Assembly (NCBI GenBank): GCA_023383055.1
Contig: JAHDYP010000026.1
Location: forward strand, 1 to 57,918
Reading direction: 5' to 3'
DNA: 57,918 nt
From: Verrucomicrobiota bacterium
Lineage (GTDB): Bacteria; Verrucomicrobiota; Verrucomicrobiia; Limisphaerales; JAHDYP01
In this document: positions 49,029 through 57,725 of the stretch, piece after piece
How positions within the stretch are numbered: the first letter of the stretch is position 1
Layout: every line of letters starts with the position of its first letter
Made by a program: the position numbers and the translations under genes
The notes under the pieces: model-generated
The model's database searches: none
Told to the model about the DNA's origin: nothing
What the model saw: the letters and a program-made list of their open reading frames with translations, nothing else

Positions 49029-52000
49029 GTGAAACCTCAGGAACAGGACACCGACGCTGTATGGGCAGCCGCACGGCTCGAGGTTTTGCTGGCCGATGCG
49101 TTGCTCGTCGACCTCGAGGTTTCGCCGCGCGGCAAACTACTGAAGCTTGGGGCGGTATTGGGTGATCGCACGCTGGCGAAACCAGGAAATTCCGCGGAGC
49201 AGGAAGGGCTCGAGGAACTGGGGCGGATGGCGCGCGGCGCGCGGTTGGTGCTGGGTCATAACCTGGTGCGGCACGACCTGGCGGTGCTGCGCGAGACCGC
49301 CCCGGGTCATCCGGTCCTCCGCCTGCCGGTGATCGATACTCTGACGCTCTCGCCGCTCGCTTTCCCGGAGAATCCCTATCATCGACTCGTCAAGGACTAC
49401 AAACTGGTCAGCGAAAGCGCGAACGACCCGGTGGCGGACGCCCGACTGGCCGCGGTTTTGTTCCGGGACGAGTTCGCGTCTTTCAGCGGGTTACGGCAGA
49501 CGGAACCGGGTTTGTTCGAGCTGCTGCATTTCGCGCTCGCCACGCCGGGTCACGCCCAGGATCGGCCGGCGCAGGGGATGGAGCTGCTGTTTGCCGCGCT
49601 GGGCGGGGCGAAGCCGTCGCCGGAACGCGCGCTGGAAGTCTGCGGAGAACTGTTCGGCCGCTGGGGTTGCTCGAGCGTGGCCGTGGATCGCGGCATCCTG
49701 CAGACGCCGGCCGAACGAATGGCGGTGGCCTATGCCGTGACCTGGTTGCGCGTGGCGGGATCCAATTCGGTCCTGCCACCGTGGGTGCGCCTTGAGCATC
49801 CGGGGGTGGGACGCCTGATCACGCGGTTGCGGGAGACACCCTGCGCGTCGGCGGACTGCGCCTACTGCCGGCGGGTACACGATGCCCGCGAGCAGTTACG
49901 GGCGTTTTTCGGGCTCGAAGATTTTCGGTCCCGGCCAGCGAACCCGGTCGGAGGCAGTTTGCAGCGGGACATTGTCGAGGCGGGGTTGCGGGGAGAATCG
50001 CTGCTGGCGATCCTGCCGACGGGGGGCGGCAAATCGCTTTGTTACCAACTGCCGGCATTGGTCCGGAATTACCGGCGCGGGACACTGACGATCGTGATCT
50101 CGCCGTTGCAGTCGCTGATGAAAGACCAGGTGGACGGGCTGGTGCGGCGGACGGGGACGGCCTATGCGGCAGCGTTGTATGGTTTGCTGACCATGCCGGA
50201 GCGGGCGGATGTGCTGCGGCGGATTCGGATGGGCGATCTGGCGTTGTTATATGTGTCGCCCGAGCAACTGCGCAACCGGTCGTTCCGGGAAGCGATTGCG
50301 TTCCGCGAGATCGGCTGTTGGGTGTTCGACGAAGCGCACTGCCTTTCGAAGTGGGGTCATGATTTCCGGCCCGACTACCTCTACGCCGCGCGGTTCATCC
50401 GGGAACTGGCGAAGCAACAGGGCGACGGCATCCCGGCGATTGCCGGTTTCACGGCCACCGCCAAGCAGGATGTCAAAGCCGAGATCCTCGAACATTTCCG
50501 GGTCGAGACCGGCCGCGAGCTGGCGCTGTTCGAGGGTGGCGTCGAGCGGGATAACCTGCGGTTCGAAGTGCGGACGGTGGGCAGTTACGAGAAGTTCGAG
50601 CGGCTTCATGATTTGCTGTCCGATCGGCTGCCGGCCAAGGCTGCGGGCAGTGCCATCGTGTTTCGGGCGACGCGAGAGGCGGCGCGGGAGACGGCCGAGT
50701 ATCTGCAGGCGAAGGGTTGGGCGGCGGCACATTTTCATGCCGGTCTTACCCCGCCGGAGAAGAAGCGGGTGCAAGACGAATTCCTGGCGGGAGCGGTGCG
50801 GGTGATCTGCGCGACGAACGCCTTTGGCATGGGGATCGACAAGGAGGACGTGCGCCTGGTGGTGCACGCGGATACGCCCGGGTCGCTCGAGAATTATCTG
50901 CAGGAGGCGGGTCGGGCCGGGCGCGACGGCCAACTGGCCGAGTGCATCCTGCTTTATGACGAGGAGGATTGCGAACGGCAGTTCCGGATGGGCGCAATGT
51001 CCGAGCTTTCACGGCGCGACATCGCCCAGATCCTGCGGGGGGTGCGCCGGGCGGTGCGGGGCGGCAAGGACGAAGTGGTGATCACCACGGGCGAAATCCT
51101 CCGCGACGAAGACGTAGACGTGAACATCGACGTGGCCGATACGACCGCGGACACCAAGGTGCGGACGGCAATCGCGTGGCTCGAGCGGGCCGGTTTTGTC
51201 GAGCGCAACGAGAATGTGACCAGCGTGTTTCAGGCGCGGCTCCTGGTGCGCGACCTGGCCGAGGCGGAAGGGAAGATGCGGGCCTTGAACCTGTCCGCCG
51301 GCGAGCGGGCGCTCTGGCTGGGCATCGTGCGCGAGATCATGAACGCCCAATCCACCGATAGCCTCACGGTGGATCGGCTGGCGCTCCTGCCCGAGTTCGT
51401 GAGCTACGCGCGGGGCGGTGGGTCGGGGACGAGCGAGGCGGGGGCGGATGCGGAGGGGACCTTGCGCGAGGAAGCCATCGCATACGGGGAGCGGGCCAAC
51501 CACGAATATGTGAGCGGCAAGATCCTGCGCATTCTGGGGGGTATGACCCAGGCCGGCTTGATGAAGCGCGACACACTGATGACGGCCTTTGTGCGGCACG
51601 GCGTGGCGGATCATTCCGGCGTCCGGTTGCAACGGATTCTGCAAACGGACCGCAAACTGGTGGATCTGCTTTCCGCGGAGGAACCGGACCCGGAGAATTG
51701 GGTGTCGCTGTCGGTCCGGGCGGTGAACCAGCGGCTGGGCGAAGAAGGCTGCGCTTCGTCAACCGAGCTGGTCCGGCTGCTATTGAAGAGCCTGAGCGAG
51801 GATGGGCGCGGGTTCGCCGGATCGTATGGCAGTCTCGAGCTGCGGTTCGTGGGCCGCGACCTGTACCGGGTCCGGCTGCGCCGGTCCTGGACGGCGTTGA
51901 GCGAACTGGCGGAGCGTCGGCGCCAGGTGGCGAGCCTCGTACTCGAGGTGTTGCTGGGCAAGATCCCGGCCGAGACCCGGCCCCAGGCGGATTTGCTCGT

Positions 52001-54347
52001 CGAATTCACGTTCGAAGAGCTGCACGCCGCCGTCGAGCGCGATCTCTGGCTGCGATCCGAACTGAAAGATACGGATGCGGCACTCGAACGGGCGCTGATG
52101 TACTTGCATGAGCAACACGTGATCGTGCTGCAGCAGGGGCTGGCGATTTTTCGTTCGGCGATGACCATCCGGTTGCGGCCCGAGGCCCGAGGCGAACGCT
52201 ATCAGGTCGCGCACTATCAACCGCTGCGGCATCACTACCAGGAGCGGGTCCTGCAGGTGCACGTGATGAGCGAATACGCCCGGCGCGGGCTCGAACGGAT
52301 CCGCGAGGCGCTGCAGCTGGTGCTGGCCTATTTCACGATGGACCAGGAGACCTTTGTGCGGCGGTTCCTGGGTGACCAGCCGGAGTTGCTCGAGCATGCC
52401 ACCACCGCGCGATCCTATCAGCGGATCGTCACCGAGCTGGATCATGCGGCTCAGATCAAAATCGTCACGGCGCCGGTTCAGCGGAACCTGTTGATCCTGG
52501 CGGGACCCGGTTCGGGCAAGACCCGGACGGTGGTGCATCGGTGTGCCTACCTGCTGCGCGTGGAACGGGTCCGGCCGCGGGGGATCCTGGTCTGCTGTTT
52601 CAACCGGCAGGCGGCCATCGAGCTCCGGCGGCGGCTCGTGGACCTGGTCGGCGCGGATGCGCGCGGGGTCATGGTCCAGACGTATCATGGCCTGGCGTTG
52701 CGCCTGTTGGGGCGGTCGCTCACCGGCGCCCGGGGAGCGGTGGCACCGGACCTGGACGCACTCATCCTCGAGGCGGCGGGATTGCTGCGCGGAGCGGTGG
52801 TCCCGAGCGGCATCGAGCCCGACGAAGTGCGCGACCGGCTCCTGGGCGGTTTTCAGCATATCCTGGTGGACGAATACCAGGACATCGACGAACCGCAATA
52901 CGACCTGATCAGTGCGATCGCGGGCCGGACGCTGGCGGATGCGGAACAGAAGCTCTCAATTCTGGCTGTGGGCGACGATGACCAGAGCATCTACGGTTTC
53001 CGGGGGGCGAATATCGAGTTCATCCGTCGGTTCCAGCGCGATTACGACGCCGAGGTGCATTACCTGGTCGAGAACTACCGGTCGACGAAACACATCATTG
53101 CGGCCGCCAACCAGTGCATCGCCGTCAACCGGGACCGGATGAAGACTCAGCACCCGATCCGGATCGATCGGCATCGCAGAGCCGACCCGGCCGGGGGGAC
53201 ATTCGGTCAACGGGATCCCCTCGCCGGCGGACGAGTGCGGGTGATCGAAGTGACGCGCACGGCAGACCAGGCGGGTGCGGTGGTGGCGGAGCTTGAACGA
53301 CTGCGCGGGCTGGGGGTGGGTGACTGGGGAGCGATGGCGGTGTTGGCCCGCCAACACCAGGAGTTGGCGCGGGTGCGGGCGTTGGCCGAGGCCAAGGGGC
53401 TCCCGGTGAAATGGTGGGCGGACCGGCACAAACTGCCGCGACTCCACCACGTGCGGGAGATTCACCAGTTTCTGACCGAGCTCGAGCGACGGCACGGTAT
53501 GATGCTGCGGGCGTCGCAGTTGCTCGAACAATTCCGCGGAACGGCGGAACCGCTCGCGAGCCGCGAGACGTCCACGCCGCGCAGAACGAACCCGTGGCGG
53601 GCCTTTTTGGAACGGACTCTCGAGGCGTGGCGTTGCGAGTCGGACGATGCCGAACTTCCGGTGATCGAAGCGCGGGAGTTCATCCAGGAGGCATGTTTGG
53701 AGAGCCGTGGTGATTTAGGGTGTGGCGAGGGGGTCACGCTGGGGACGGTGCATAGCGCCAAGGGGACCGAATACGATCATGTGCTTCTGGTGGGTCCATG
53801 GCCGATGAACGCGGAACGCGCAATCCAGGAAGAGGAACGCCGGGCGTTTTACGTCGGGATGACCCGCGCCCGAAAAACCCTCACGGTGTTCGATGCTTTG
53901 GAGGTTGGGCCTTCGTTGGCGGGCGACCTTGACGGGCCGGCGATCGCGCGTTGCCGGTTCGAGCCGGCCGACGCGTCCCCGGAGCTTGCCCGTGTGGATT
54001 ACACGTTGCTTGGGCTCGAGGACATCTACCTCGGTTACGCCGGCCGATTCGCTTCCGGCCATGGACTGCACGCGGCCCTGGCGCGGCTCGAACCGGGCGA
54101 CCGCCTGACCTTGCGGGCGACGGAACCAGGCGTCGGTCTGTTTGACGAACAGGGAGTGAAGTTGAGTGCGCTCTCGCGCAAGGCGGAAACGGACTGGGAA
54201 CCGCGGCTGGCGAACGTGCGGGAGGTGCGGGTGGTGGCGATGGTGCGGCGGCGGGCGGACCAGGACGAGGATGCCGAGCGTCGGCGGGGATACCGGGTCG
54301 AGGCCTGGGAAGTGCCGTTGGTCGAGGTGGTGTCGAATTCGCTTTGA
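49029..54347 (+). CDS. Fusion of DnaQ-like exonuclease, RecQ helicase and UvrD/Rep helicase
   Basis: A 1772-residue protein starting at GTG 49029. Residues ~15-155: DEDD-type 3'-5' exonuclease fold (ALLVDLEVS, LVLGHNLVRHDLAVL, HRLVKDYK with DPVADARL). ~320-800: RecQ helicase, with LPTGGGKSLCYQLPAL, DEAHCLSKWGHDFRPDYLYA, FGMGIDKEDVRLVVHAD, and EAGRAGRDG. ~800-1130: winged-helix and linker part. ~1150-1640: superfamily 1 helicase, with LILAGPGSGKTRTVVHRC, DEYQDIDEPQYDLI, GDDDQSIYGFRGA, TVHSAKGTEYDHVLLVG, and AFYVGMTRARKTLTV. ~1640-1772: small C-terminal beta domain. Motifs of all three parts appear intact, so the protein could both resect and unwind DNA. Such fusions are annotated as RecQ-family helicases; their role (repair or defence) is not settled. 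The next gene starts ten bases later. Confidence 0.92.
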   Translation: MKPQEQDTDAVWAAARLEVLLADALLVDLEVSPRGKLLKLGAVLGDRTLAKPGNSAEQEGLEELGRMARGARLVLGHNLVRHDLAVLRETAPGHPVLRLPVIDTLTLSPLAFPENPYHRLVKDYKLVSESANDPVADARLAAVLFRDEFASFSGLRQTEPGLFELLHFALATPGHAQDRPAQGMELLFAALGGAKPSPERALEVCGELFGRWGCSSVAVDRGILQTPAERMAVAYAVTWLRVAGSNSVLPPWVRLEHPGVGRLITRLRETPCASADCAYCRRVHDAREQLRAFFGLEDFRSRPANPVGGSLQRDIVEAGLRGESLLAILPTGGGKSLCYQLPALVRNYRRGTLTIVISPLQSLMKDQVDGLVRRTGTAYAAALYGLLTMPERADVLRRIRMGDLALLYVSPEQLRNRSFREAIAFREIGCWVFDEAHCLSKWGHDFRPDYLYAARFIRELAKQQGDGIPAIAGFTATAKQDVKAEILEHFRVETGRELALFEGGVERDNLRFEVRTVGSYEKFERLHDLLSDRLPAKAAGSAIVFRATREAARETAEYLQAKGWAAAHFHAGLTPPEKKRVQDEFLAGAVRVICATNAFGMGIDKEDVRLVVHADTPGSLENYLQEAGRAGRDGQLAECILLYDEEDCERQFRMGAMSELSRRDIAQILRGVRRAVRGGKDEVVITTGEILRDEDVDVNIDVADTTADTKVRTAIAWLERAGFVERNENVTSVFQARLLVRDLAEAEGKMRALNLSAGERALWLGIVREIMNAQSTDSLTVDRLALLPEFVSYARGGGSGTSEAGADAEGTLREEAIAYGERANHEYVSGKILRILGGMTQAGLMKRDTLMTAFVRHGVADHSGVRLQRILQTDRKLVDLLSAEEPDPENWVSLSVRAVNQRLGEEGCASSTELVRLLLKSLSEDGRGFAGSYGSLELRFVGRDLYRVRLRRSWTALSELAERRRQVASLVLEVLLGKIPAETRPQADLLVEFTFEELHAAVERDLWLRSELKDTDAALERALMYLHEQHVIVLQQGLAIFRSAMTIRLRPEARGERYQVAHYQPLRHHYQERVLQVHVMSEYARRGLERIREALQLVLAYFTMDQETFVRRFLGDQPELLEHATTARSYQRIVTELDHAAQIKIVTAPVQRNLLILAGPGSGKTRTVVHRCAYLLRVERVRPRGILVCCFNRQAAIELRRRLVDLVGADARGVMVQTYHGLALRLLGRSLTGARGAVAPDLDALILEAAGLLRGAVVPSGIEPDEVRDRLLGGFQHILVDEYQDIDEPQYDLISAIAGRTLADAEQKLSILAVGDDDQSIYGFRGANIEFIRRFQRDYDAEVHYLVENYRSTKHIIAAANQCIAVNRDRMKTQHPIRIDRHRRADPAGGTFGQRDPLAGGRVRVIEVTRTADQAGAVVAELERLRGLGVGDWGAMAVLARQHQELARVRALAEAKGLPVKWWADRHKLPRLHHVREIHQFLTELERRHGMMLRASQLLEQFRGTAEPLASRETSTPRRTNPWRAFLERTLEAWRCESDDAELPVIEAREFIQEACLESRGDLGCGEGVTLGTVHSAKGTEYDHVLLVGPWPMNAERAIQEEERRAFYVGMTRARKTLTVFDALEVGPSLAGDLDGPAIARCRFEPADASPELARVDYTLLGLEDIYLGYAGRFASGHGLHAALARLEPGDRLTLRATEPGVGLFDEQGVKLSALSRKAETDWEPRLANVREVRVVAMVRRRADQDEDAERRRGYRVEAWEVPLVEVVSNSL

Positions 54348-54356
54348 GGTGGCGCG

Positions 54357-57323
54357 GTGGACCCAATAACATCGCGCGCCATGGCAGTCGTAAAATTGGG
54401 ATTCTTGCTGACCTTGCTGGCCGCCGCGGGTCTGAAAGCCGCCGAGCCCGAGTTCGTGACCGCTTCCTCGGAGCACCCGGGCGATTATCGAGCCTATTAC
54501 GCCGTGGACGGCGATCCGAACACGCGGTGGGCGAGTGCCGGCGGCCGGCCCGGCGAATATCTGCAAATCGATTTAGGCCGCGTCACCGCGGTGGGTCGCC
54601 TGCGCATTGTCTGGGAGCAGGCCTACGCCCGGGAGTATTCCATCGAGGGATCGCGCGACGGGGTGGCGTGGGAAACCTGGTATCGGCAAACCGAGGGCAA
54701 AGGCGGCGAGGAACTGACACCGGACACGGGCGCCGTTGCCCGCTACGTGCGCGTGGTGGGGCACGCGGCGGGGCCGTTCGGCCTTTACTCGATTTGGGAA
54801 CTCTCGATCGAAGGGGCGGACAGCGGGCGCGCGCTACGGGAACAGCGGGAGCGGCACGAGCAGGCCGCGCGGCGCGCTTCGGAACTGCGGCGGGTGGCCG
54901 TGCGCGCCGCTCTGGCCCGGTCCGGGGTGCGGGAGATCGTCTATGCCACCCGCCCGCTCTATCCGGACGGTCATTGGTACGCCAATTTCAGTTACTATGC
55001 CGATAGCGTGGACCGGAAGGCCTACGCCCAAGGCGGCGGGCTCTATTTGCTCGACGTGGAGAGCGGCACGGTGCGCGCGTTGCTCGAGGATGCGGCGGGA
55101 ACCGTCCGCGATCCGGCAGTGGATTATGACGGAGAGCGTATTCTGTTTTCCTGGCGGCGCGGCGGCACGGATACCTTCCATCTTTACACGATTCACCGGG
55201 ATGGCACCGGGTTGACCCAGTTGACGTCGGGCGACTATGACGACATCGAGCCGGCCTGGTTGCCGGACGGCGGCATTGTCTTTGTCTCGAGCCGTTGCCG
55301 GCGTTGGGTGAATTGCTGGTTGACCCAGGTCGCCACCATTCATCGGTGCGACGCCGACGGCCGCAACGTCCGGCCGCTGTCGGCGAATCTCGAGCAGGAC
55401 AACACCCCCTGGCCCATGCCGGACGGGCGCATCCTCTACACCCGTTGGGAGTATGTCGATCGCAGCCAGGTGGATTACCATCACCTATGGACCATGAATC
55501 CCGACGGCACGGGGCAGGCCGTCTTCTTCGGAAACCTGCATCCGCCGGATCTCTACATCGATGCCAAGCCGATCCCGGGCACGGACGAAATCCTGTTCAT
55601 CAATTCGCCGGGGCATGGGCGCAAGGAACACGTCGGTCACGTGGCCCTGGTCCATGGGCGGCAAGGTCCCGATCATCTGCCGGCGCTGCGCAATCTGAGC
55701 GGCGACGGTTTTCGCGATCCGTACCCGCTCTCCCCGGATCTCTTCCTGGTCGCCCAGGACCGCAAGTTGGCATTGATAGACCGCAACGGCGTGGTGGAGG
55801 TGATTCATCAATTGGAAACGTCGCCGGATGGACGTGAACTGCACGAACCGCGCCCGGTGCGGTCGCGGCCACTCGAGGCGGTCATGCCGGCGCGCTCGCA
55901 TCCCGGCAGCGCGACGGGCCGGTTGGTGCTCGCCGATGCCTACCAGGGGCGCAACCTGACGGGAGTGGCGCGCGGCGACATCGCCAGACTGCTGGTGGTC
56001 GAGTCCCTCCCCAAACCGATCAATTACACCGGCGGCATGGACCCGCTCAGCTACGGCGGCACCTTCACGCTCGAGCGCATTCTCGGGACCGTGCCGGTCG
56101 AGGCGGACGGTTCTGCTTACTTCGAGGTGCCGGCGAACCGGTCGCTGTTCGTGGTCGCGCTCGACCAGCAGGATAATTCCGTCAAGCGAATGCAGAGCTT
56201 TCTCTCGGTCATGCCGGGGGAAACGCTAAGCTGCGTCGGTTGTCATGAACCGCGGGTCCAGGCCCCCACAAACCCCCGCGGCGGCACGCTGGCGGCACTG
56301 CGACGGCCGCCCAGCCCGATCGCGCCGATCGCCGACATTCCCGACGTGTTCGATTTCCCGCGCGATATCCAGCCGATTCTCGATCGGCACTGCGTGAAGT
56401 GCCATGATTACACATCCCACGCGGCGGGCACCGAAGGACCCCGGGCCGGCAAGGTCATCCTCACCGGCGACCGCGGGCCGCTGTTTTCCCACAGCTATGT
56501 GGCCCTTACCGTGCATGGCCAGGTCGCGGACGGCCGAAATCGGGCGACGAGCAATTACGCGCCGCGAACTCTGGGCGCGGTGGCCAGCCCGCTGATGCAC
56601 AAGATCCGGGACGGCCACCAGGGCGTGAAGCTCTCGGCGCCGGAGATCGCCCGGCTGCGTTACTGGATCGAAAGCGGCGCGGCGTATCCCGGCACCTACG
56701 GCGCGCTGGGCGCCGGCGCCATCGGCGGGTATCACGGGTATCTCGACAACGAGCAATCGCTCGAGACCGATTATGACTGGCCAACGACCCGCGCCGCCGC
56801 CGAAGTCATCACCGTGCGCTGTCAGTCGTGTCACCAGGGAGCGCTGCAGTTGCCCAAGGCGCTTTCCGACGAGAACGGACTCTCCTTTTGGCGGCCTGAG
56901 TGGGATGACCCGCGACTGAAACGCTCGCGGCATTTGGTGTTCAACCTGTCGCGCCCCGAACTCTCGCTGATGCTGCTGGCGCCGTTGGCCACCGAAGCCG
57001 GCGGTTACAATCTCTGTAGGAAGCCCGGGACCGAGGCGGCAGCCACGCCGGTTTTCAGGGACACAACGGACGAAGGCTACCAGGCCATCTTGGCGATGAT
57101 CGCCGCAGGCAAGGAACGCCTCGAAACCATCGGACGTTTCGACATGACCGGTTATCGTCCGCCGGCGCCGTATCTTCGCGAAATGGTGCGCTACGGAATC
57201 CTGGAGGCGCCTCCCGCCCCGGGCGAACCCGTCGATCCCTACGCCCTCGACCGCGCCTACTGGCGTTCTTTCGACGTTGAGCTGGCGGCGGATGGCCAGG
57301 CGAACGCGCACGCGGTCGACTGA
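54357..57323 (+). CDS. HzsA-like secreted cytochrome c with F5/8C and beta-propeller domains
   Basis: A 988-residue protein from GTG 54357 (GAGG eight bases upstream; the ATG at 54381 has no such site). Signal at about 9-28. Residues ~32-150: discoidin (F5/8C) domain, SSEHPGDYRAYYAVDGDPNT, RWAS. ~185-560: propeller-like hydrazine synthase A middle domain (LYPDGHWYANFSYYADS, SGDYDDIEPAWLPDGGIVFV, YTRWEYVDRSQVDYHHLWTM). Three c-type haem sites follow: CVGCH near 625, CVKCH near 679, CQSCH near 822. The family name comes from anammox hydrazine synthase, but most members in Verrucomicrobiota and Planctomycetota are of unknown function, so hydrazine chemistry should not be assumed. It begins ten bases after the helicase stop. 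Confidence 0.9.
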   Translation: MDPITSRAMAVVKLGFLLTLLAAAGLKAAEPEFVTASSEHPGDYRAYYAVDGDPNTRWASAGGRPGEYLQIDLGRVTAVGRLRIVWEQAYAREYSIEGSRDGVAWETWYRQTEGKGGEELTPDTGAVARYVRVVGHAAGPFGLYSIWELSIEGADSGRALREQRERHEQAARRASELRRVAVRAALARSGVREIVYATRPLYPDGHWYANFSYYADSVDRKAYAQGGGLYLLDVESGTVRALLEDAAGTVRDPAVDYDGERILFSWRRGGTDTFHLYTIHRDGTGLTQLTSGDYDDIEPAWLPDGGIVFVSSRCRRWVNCWLTQVATIHRCDADGRNVRPLSANLEQDNTPWPMPDGRILYTRWEYVDRSQVDYHHLWTMNPDGTGQAVFFGNLHPPDLYIDAKPIPGTDEILFINSPGHGRKEHVGHVALVHGRQGPDHLPALRNLSGDGFRDPYPLSPDLFLVAQDRKLALIDRNGVVEVIHQLETSPDGRELHEPRPVRSRPLEAVMPARSHPGSATGRLVLADAYQGRNLTGVARGDIARLLVVESLPKPINYTGGMDPLSYGGTFTLERILGTVPVEADGSAYFEVPANRSLFVVALDQQDNSVKRMQSFLSVMPGETLSCVGCHEPRVQAPTNPRGGTLAALRRPPSPIAPIADIPDVFDFPRDIQPILDRHCVKCHDYTSHAAGTEGPRAGKVILTGDRGPLFSHSYVALTVHGQVADGRNRATSNYAPRTLGAVASPLMHKIRDGHQGVKLSAPEIARLRYWIESGAAYPGTYGALGAGAIGGYHGYLDNEQSLETDYDWPTTRAAAEVITVRCQSCHQGALQLPKALSDENGLSFWRPEWDDPRLKRSRHLVFNLSRPELSLMLLAPLATEAGGYNLCRKPGTEAAATPVFRDTTDEGYQAILAMIAAGKERLETIGRFDMTGYRPPAPYLREMVRYGILEAPPAPGEPVDPYALDRAYWRSFDVELAADGQANAHAVD

Positions 57324-57446
57324 AAACAGCGGGGAACACCGCGGGGGAACCCGGCCGACCGGCCCGCGGCAAGCGGCGCCCACCCTTCAGACTTCAGCAA
57401 AGGGGCATGCTCGCGTTGACAACCGTCGCAGATTCAGTTCCCACCC

Positions 57447-57495
57447 TCCTGCTCTTGCTCTTGCTCCCCGCGGCAGAGCAGGAGCAAGAGCAGGA
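57447..57495. repeat. Inverted repeat in the 3' non-coding region
   Basis: TCCTGCTCTTGCTC (57447-57460) pairs perfectly with GAGCAAGAGCAGGA (57482-57495). Outside these arms, TTCCCA and TGGGA can extend the stem. It lies 124 bases after the HzsA-like gene and could act as its terminator, though no T-tract follows the stem. Confidence 0.75.
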
Positions 57496-57665
57496 ATTGG
57501 GACTGCGTTTCTCCTTGGCGACAACACGGCGATCGCTTGAGGTTAGATCCTTACTTTGGACGGCAAGCGGCGCAGCCGCGCACGCACCTTGGGCCGCCGT
57601 AACCTTGGCGAAGGCGCCCGCAAGACGCTTCGCGACTGCCCAAGCGCGTCGTGTTTCCGACAGGT

Positions 57666-57697
57666 TTTGGACTGCGGCGACCTTGACGCCGCTTTTC
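57666..57697. repeat. Hairpin of a dispersed intergenic repeat, copy 2
   Basis: GCGGCG (57674-57679) pairs with CGCCGC (57687-57692). The frame TTTTGGACT before and TTTT after matches the copy at 37037-37055, which has the same core with a longer stem. Confidence 0.6.
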
Positions 57698-57725
57698 CTC
57701 CCGTTGAAGTCCGCCGTTCAGTACT

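Larger units (their letters stand above)
57324..57725. other. Repeat-rich non-coding region
   Basis: Separates the HzsA-like gene from the minus-strand gene at the window edge. It holds the inverted repeat at 57447-57495, the dispersed hairpin at 57666-57697 and a GC-rich patch between them (GGCGCAGCCGCGC near 57570). No coding frame looks real. Confidence 0.5.

Noticed and set aside
54357..57323. Anammox hydrazine synthase subunit A.
   Set aside because: Only the middle-domain family is shared. The F5/8C domain, the haem layout and the lack of HzsB/C partners argue against hydrazine synthesis.
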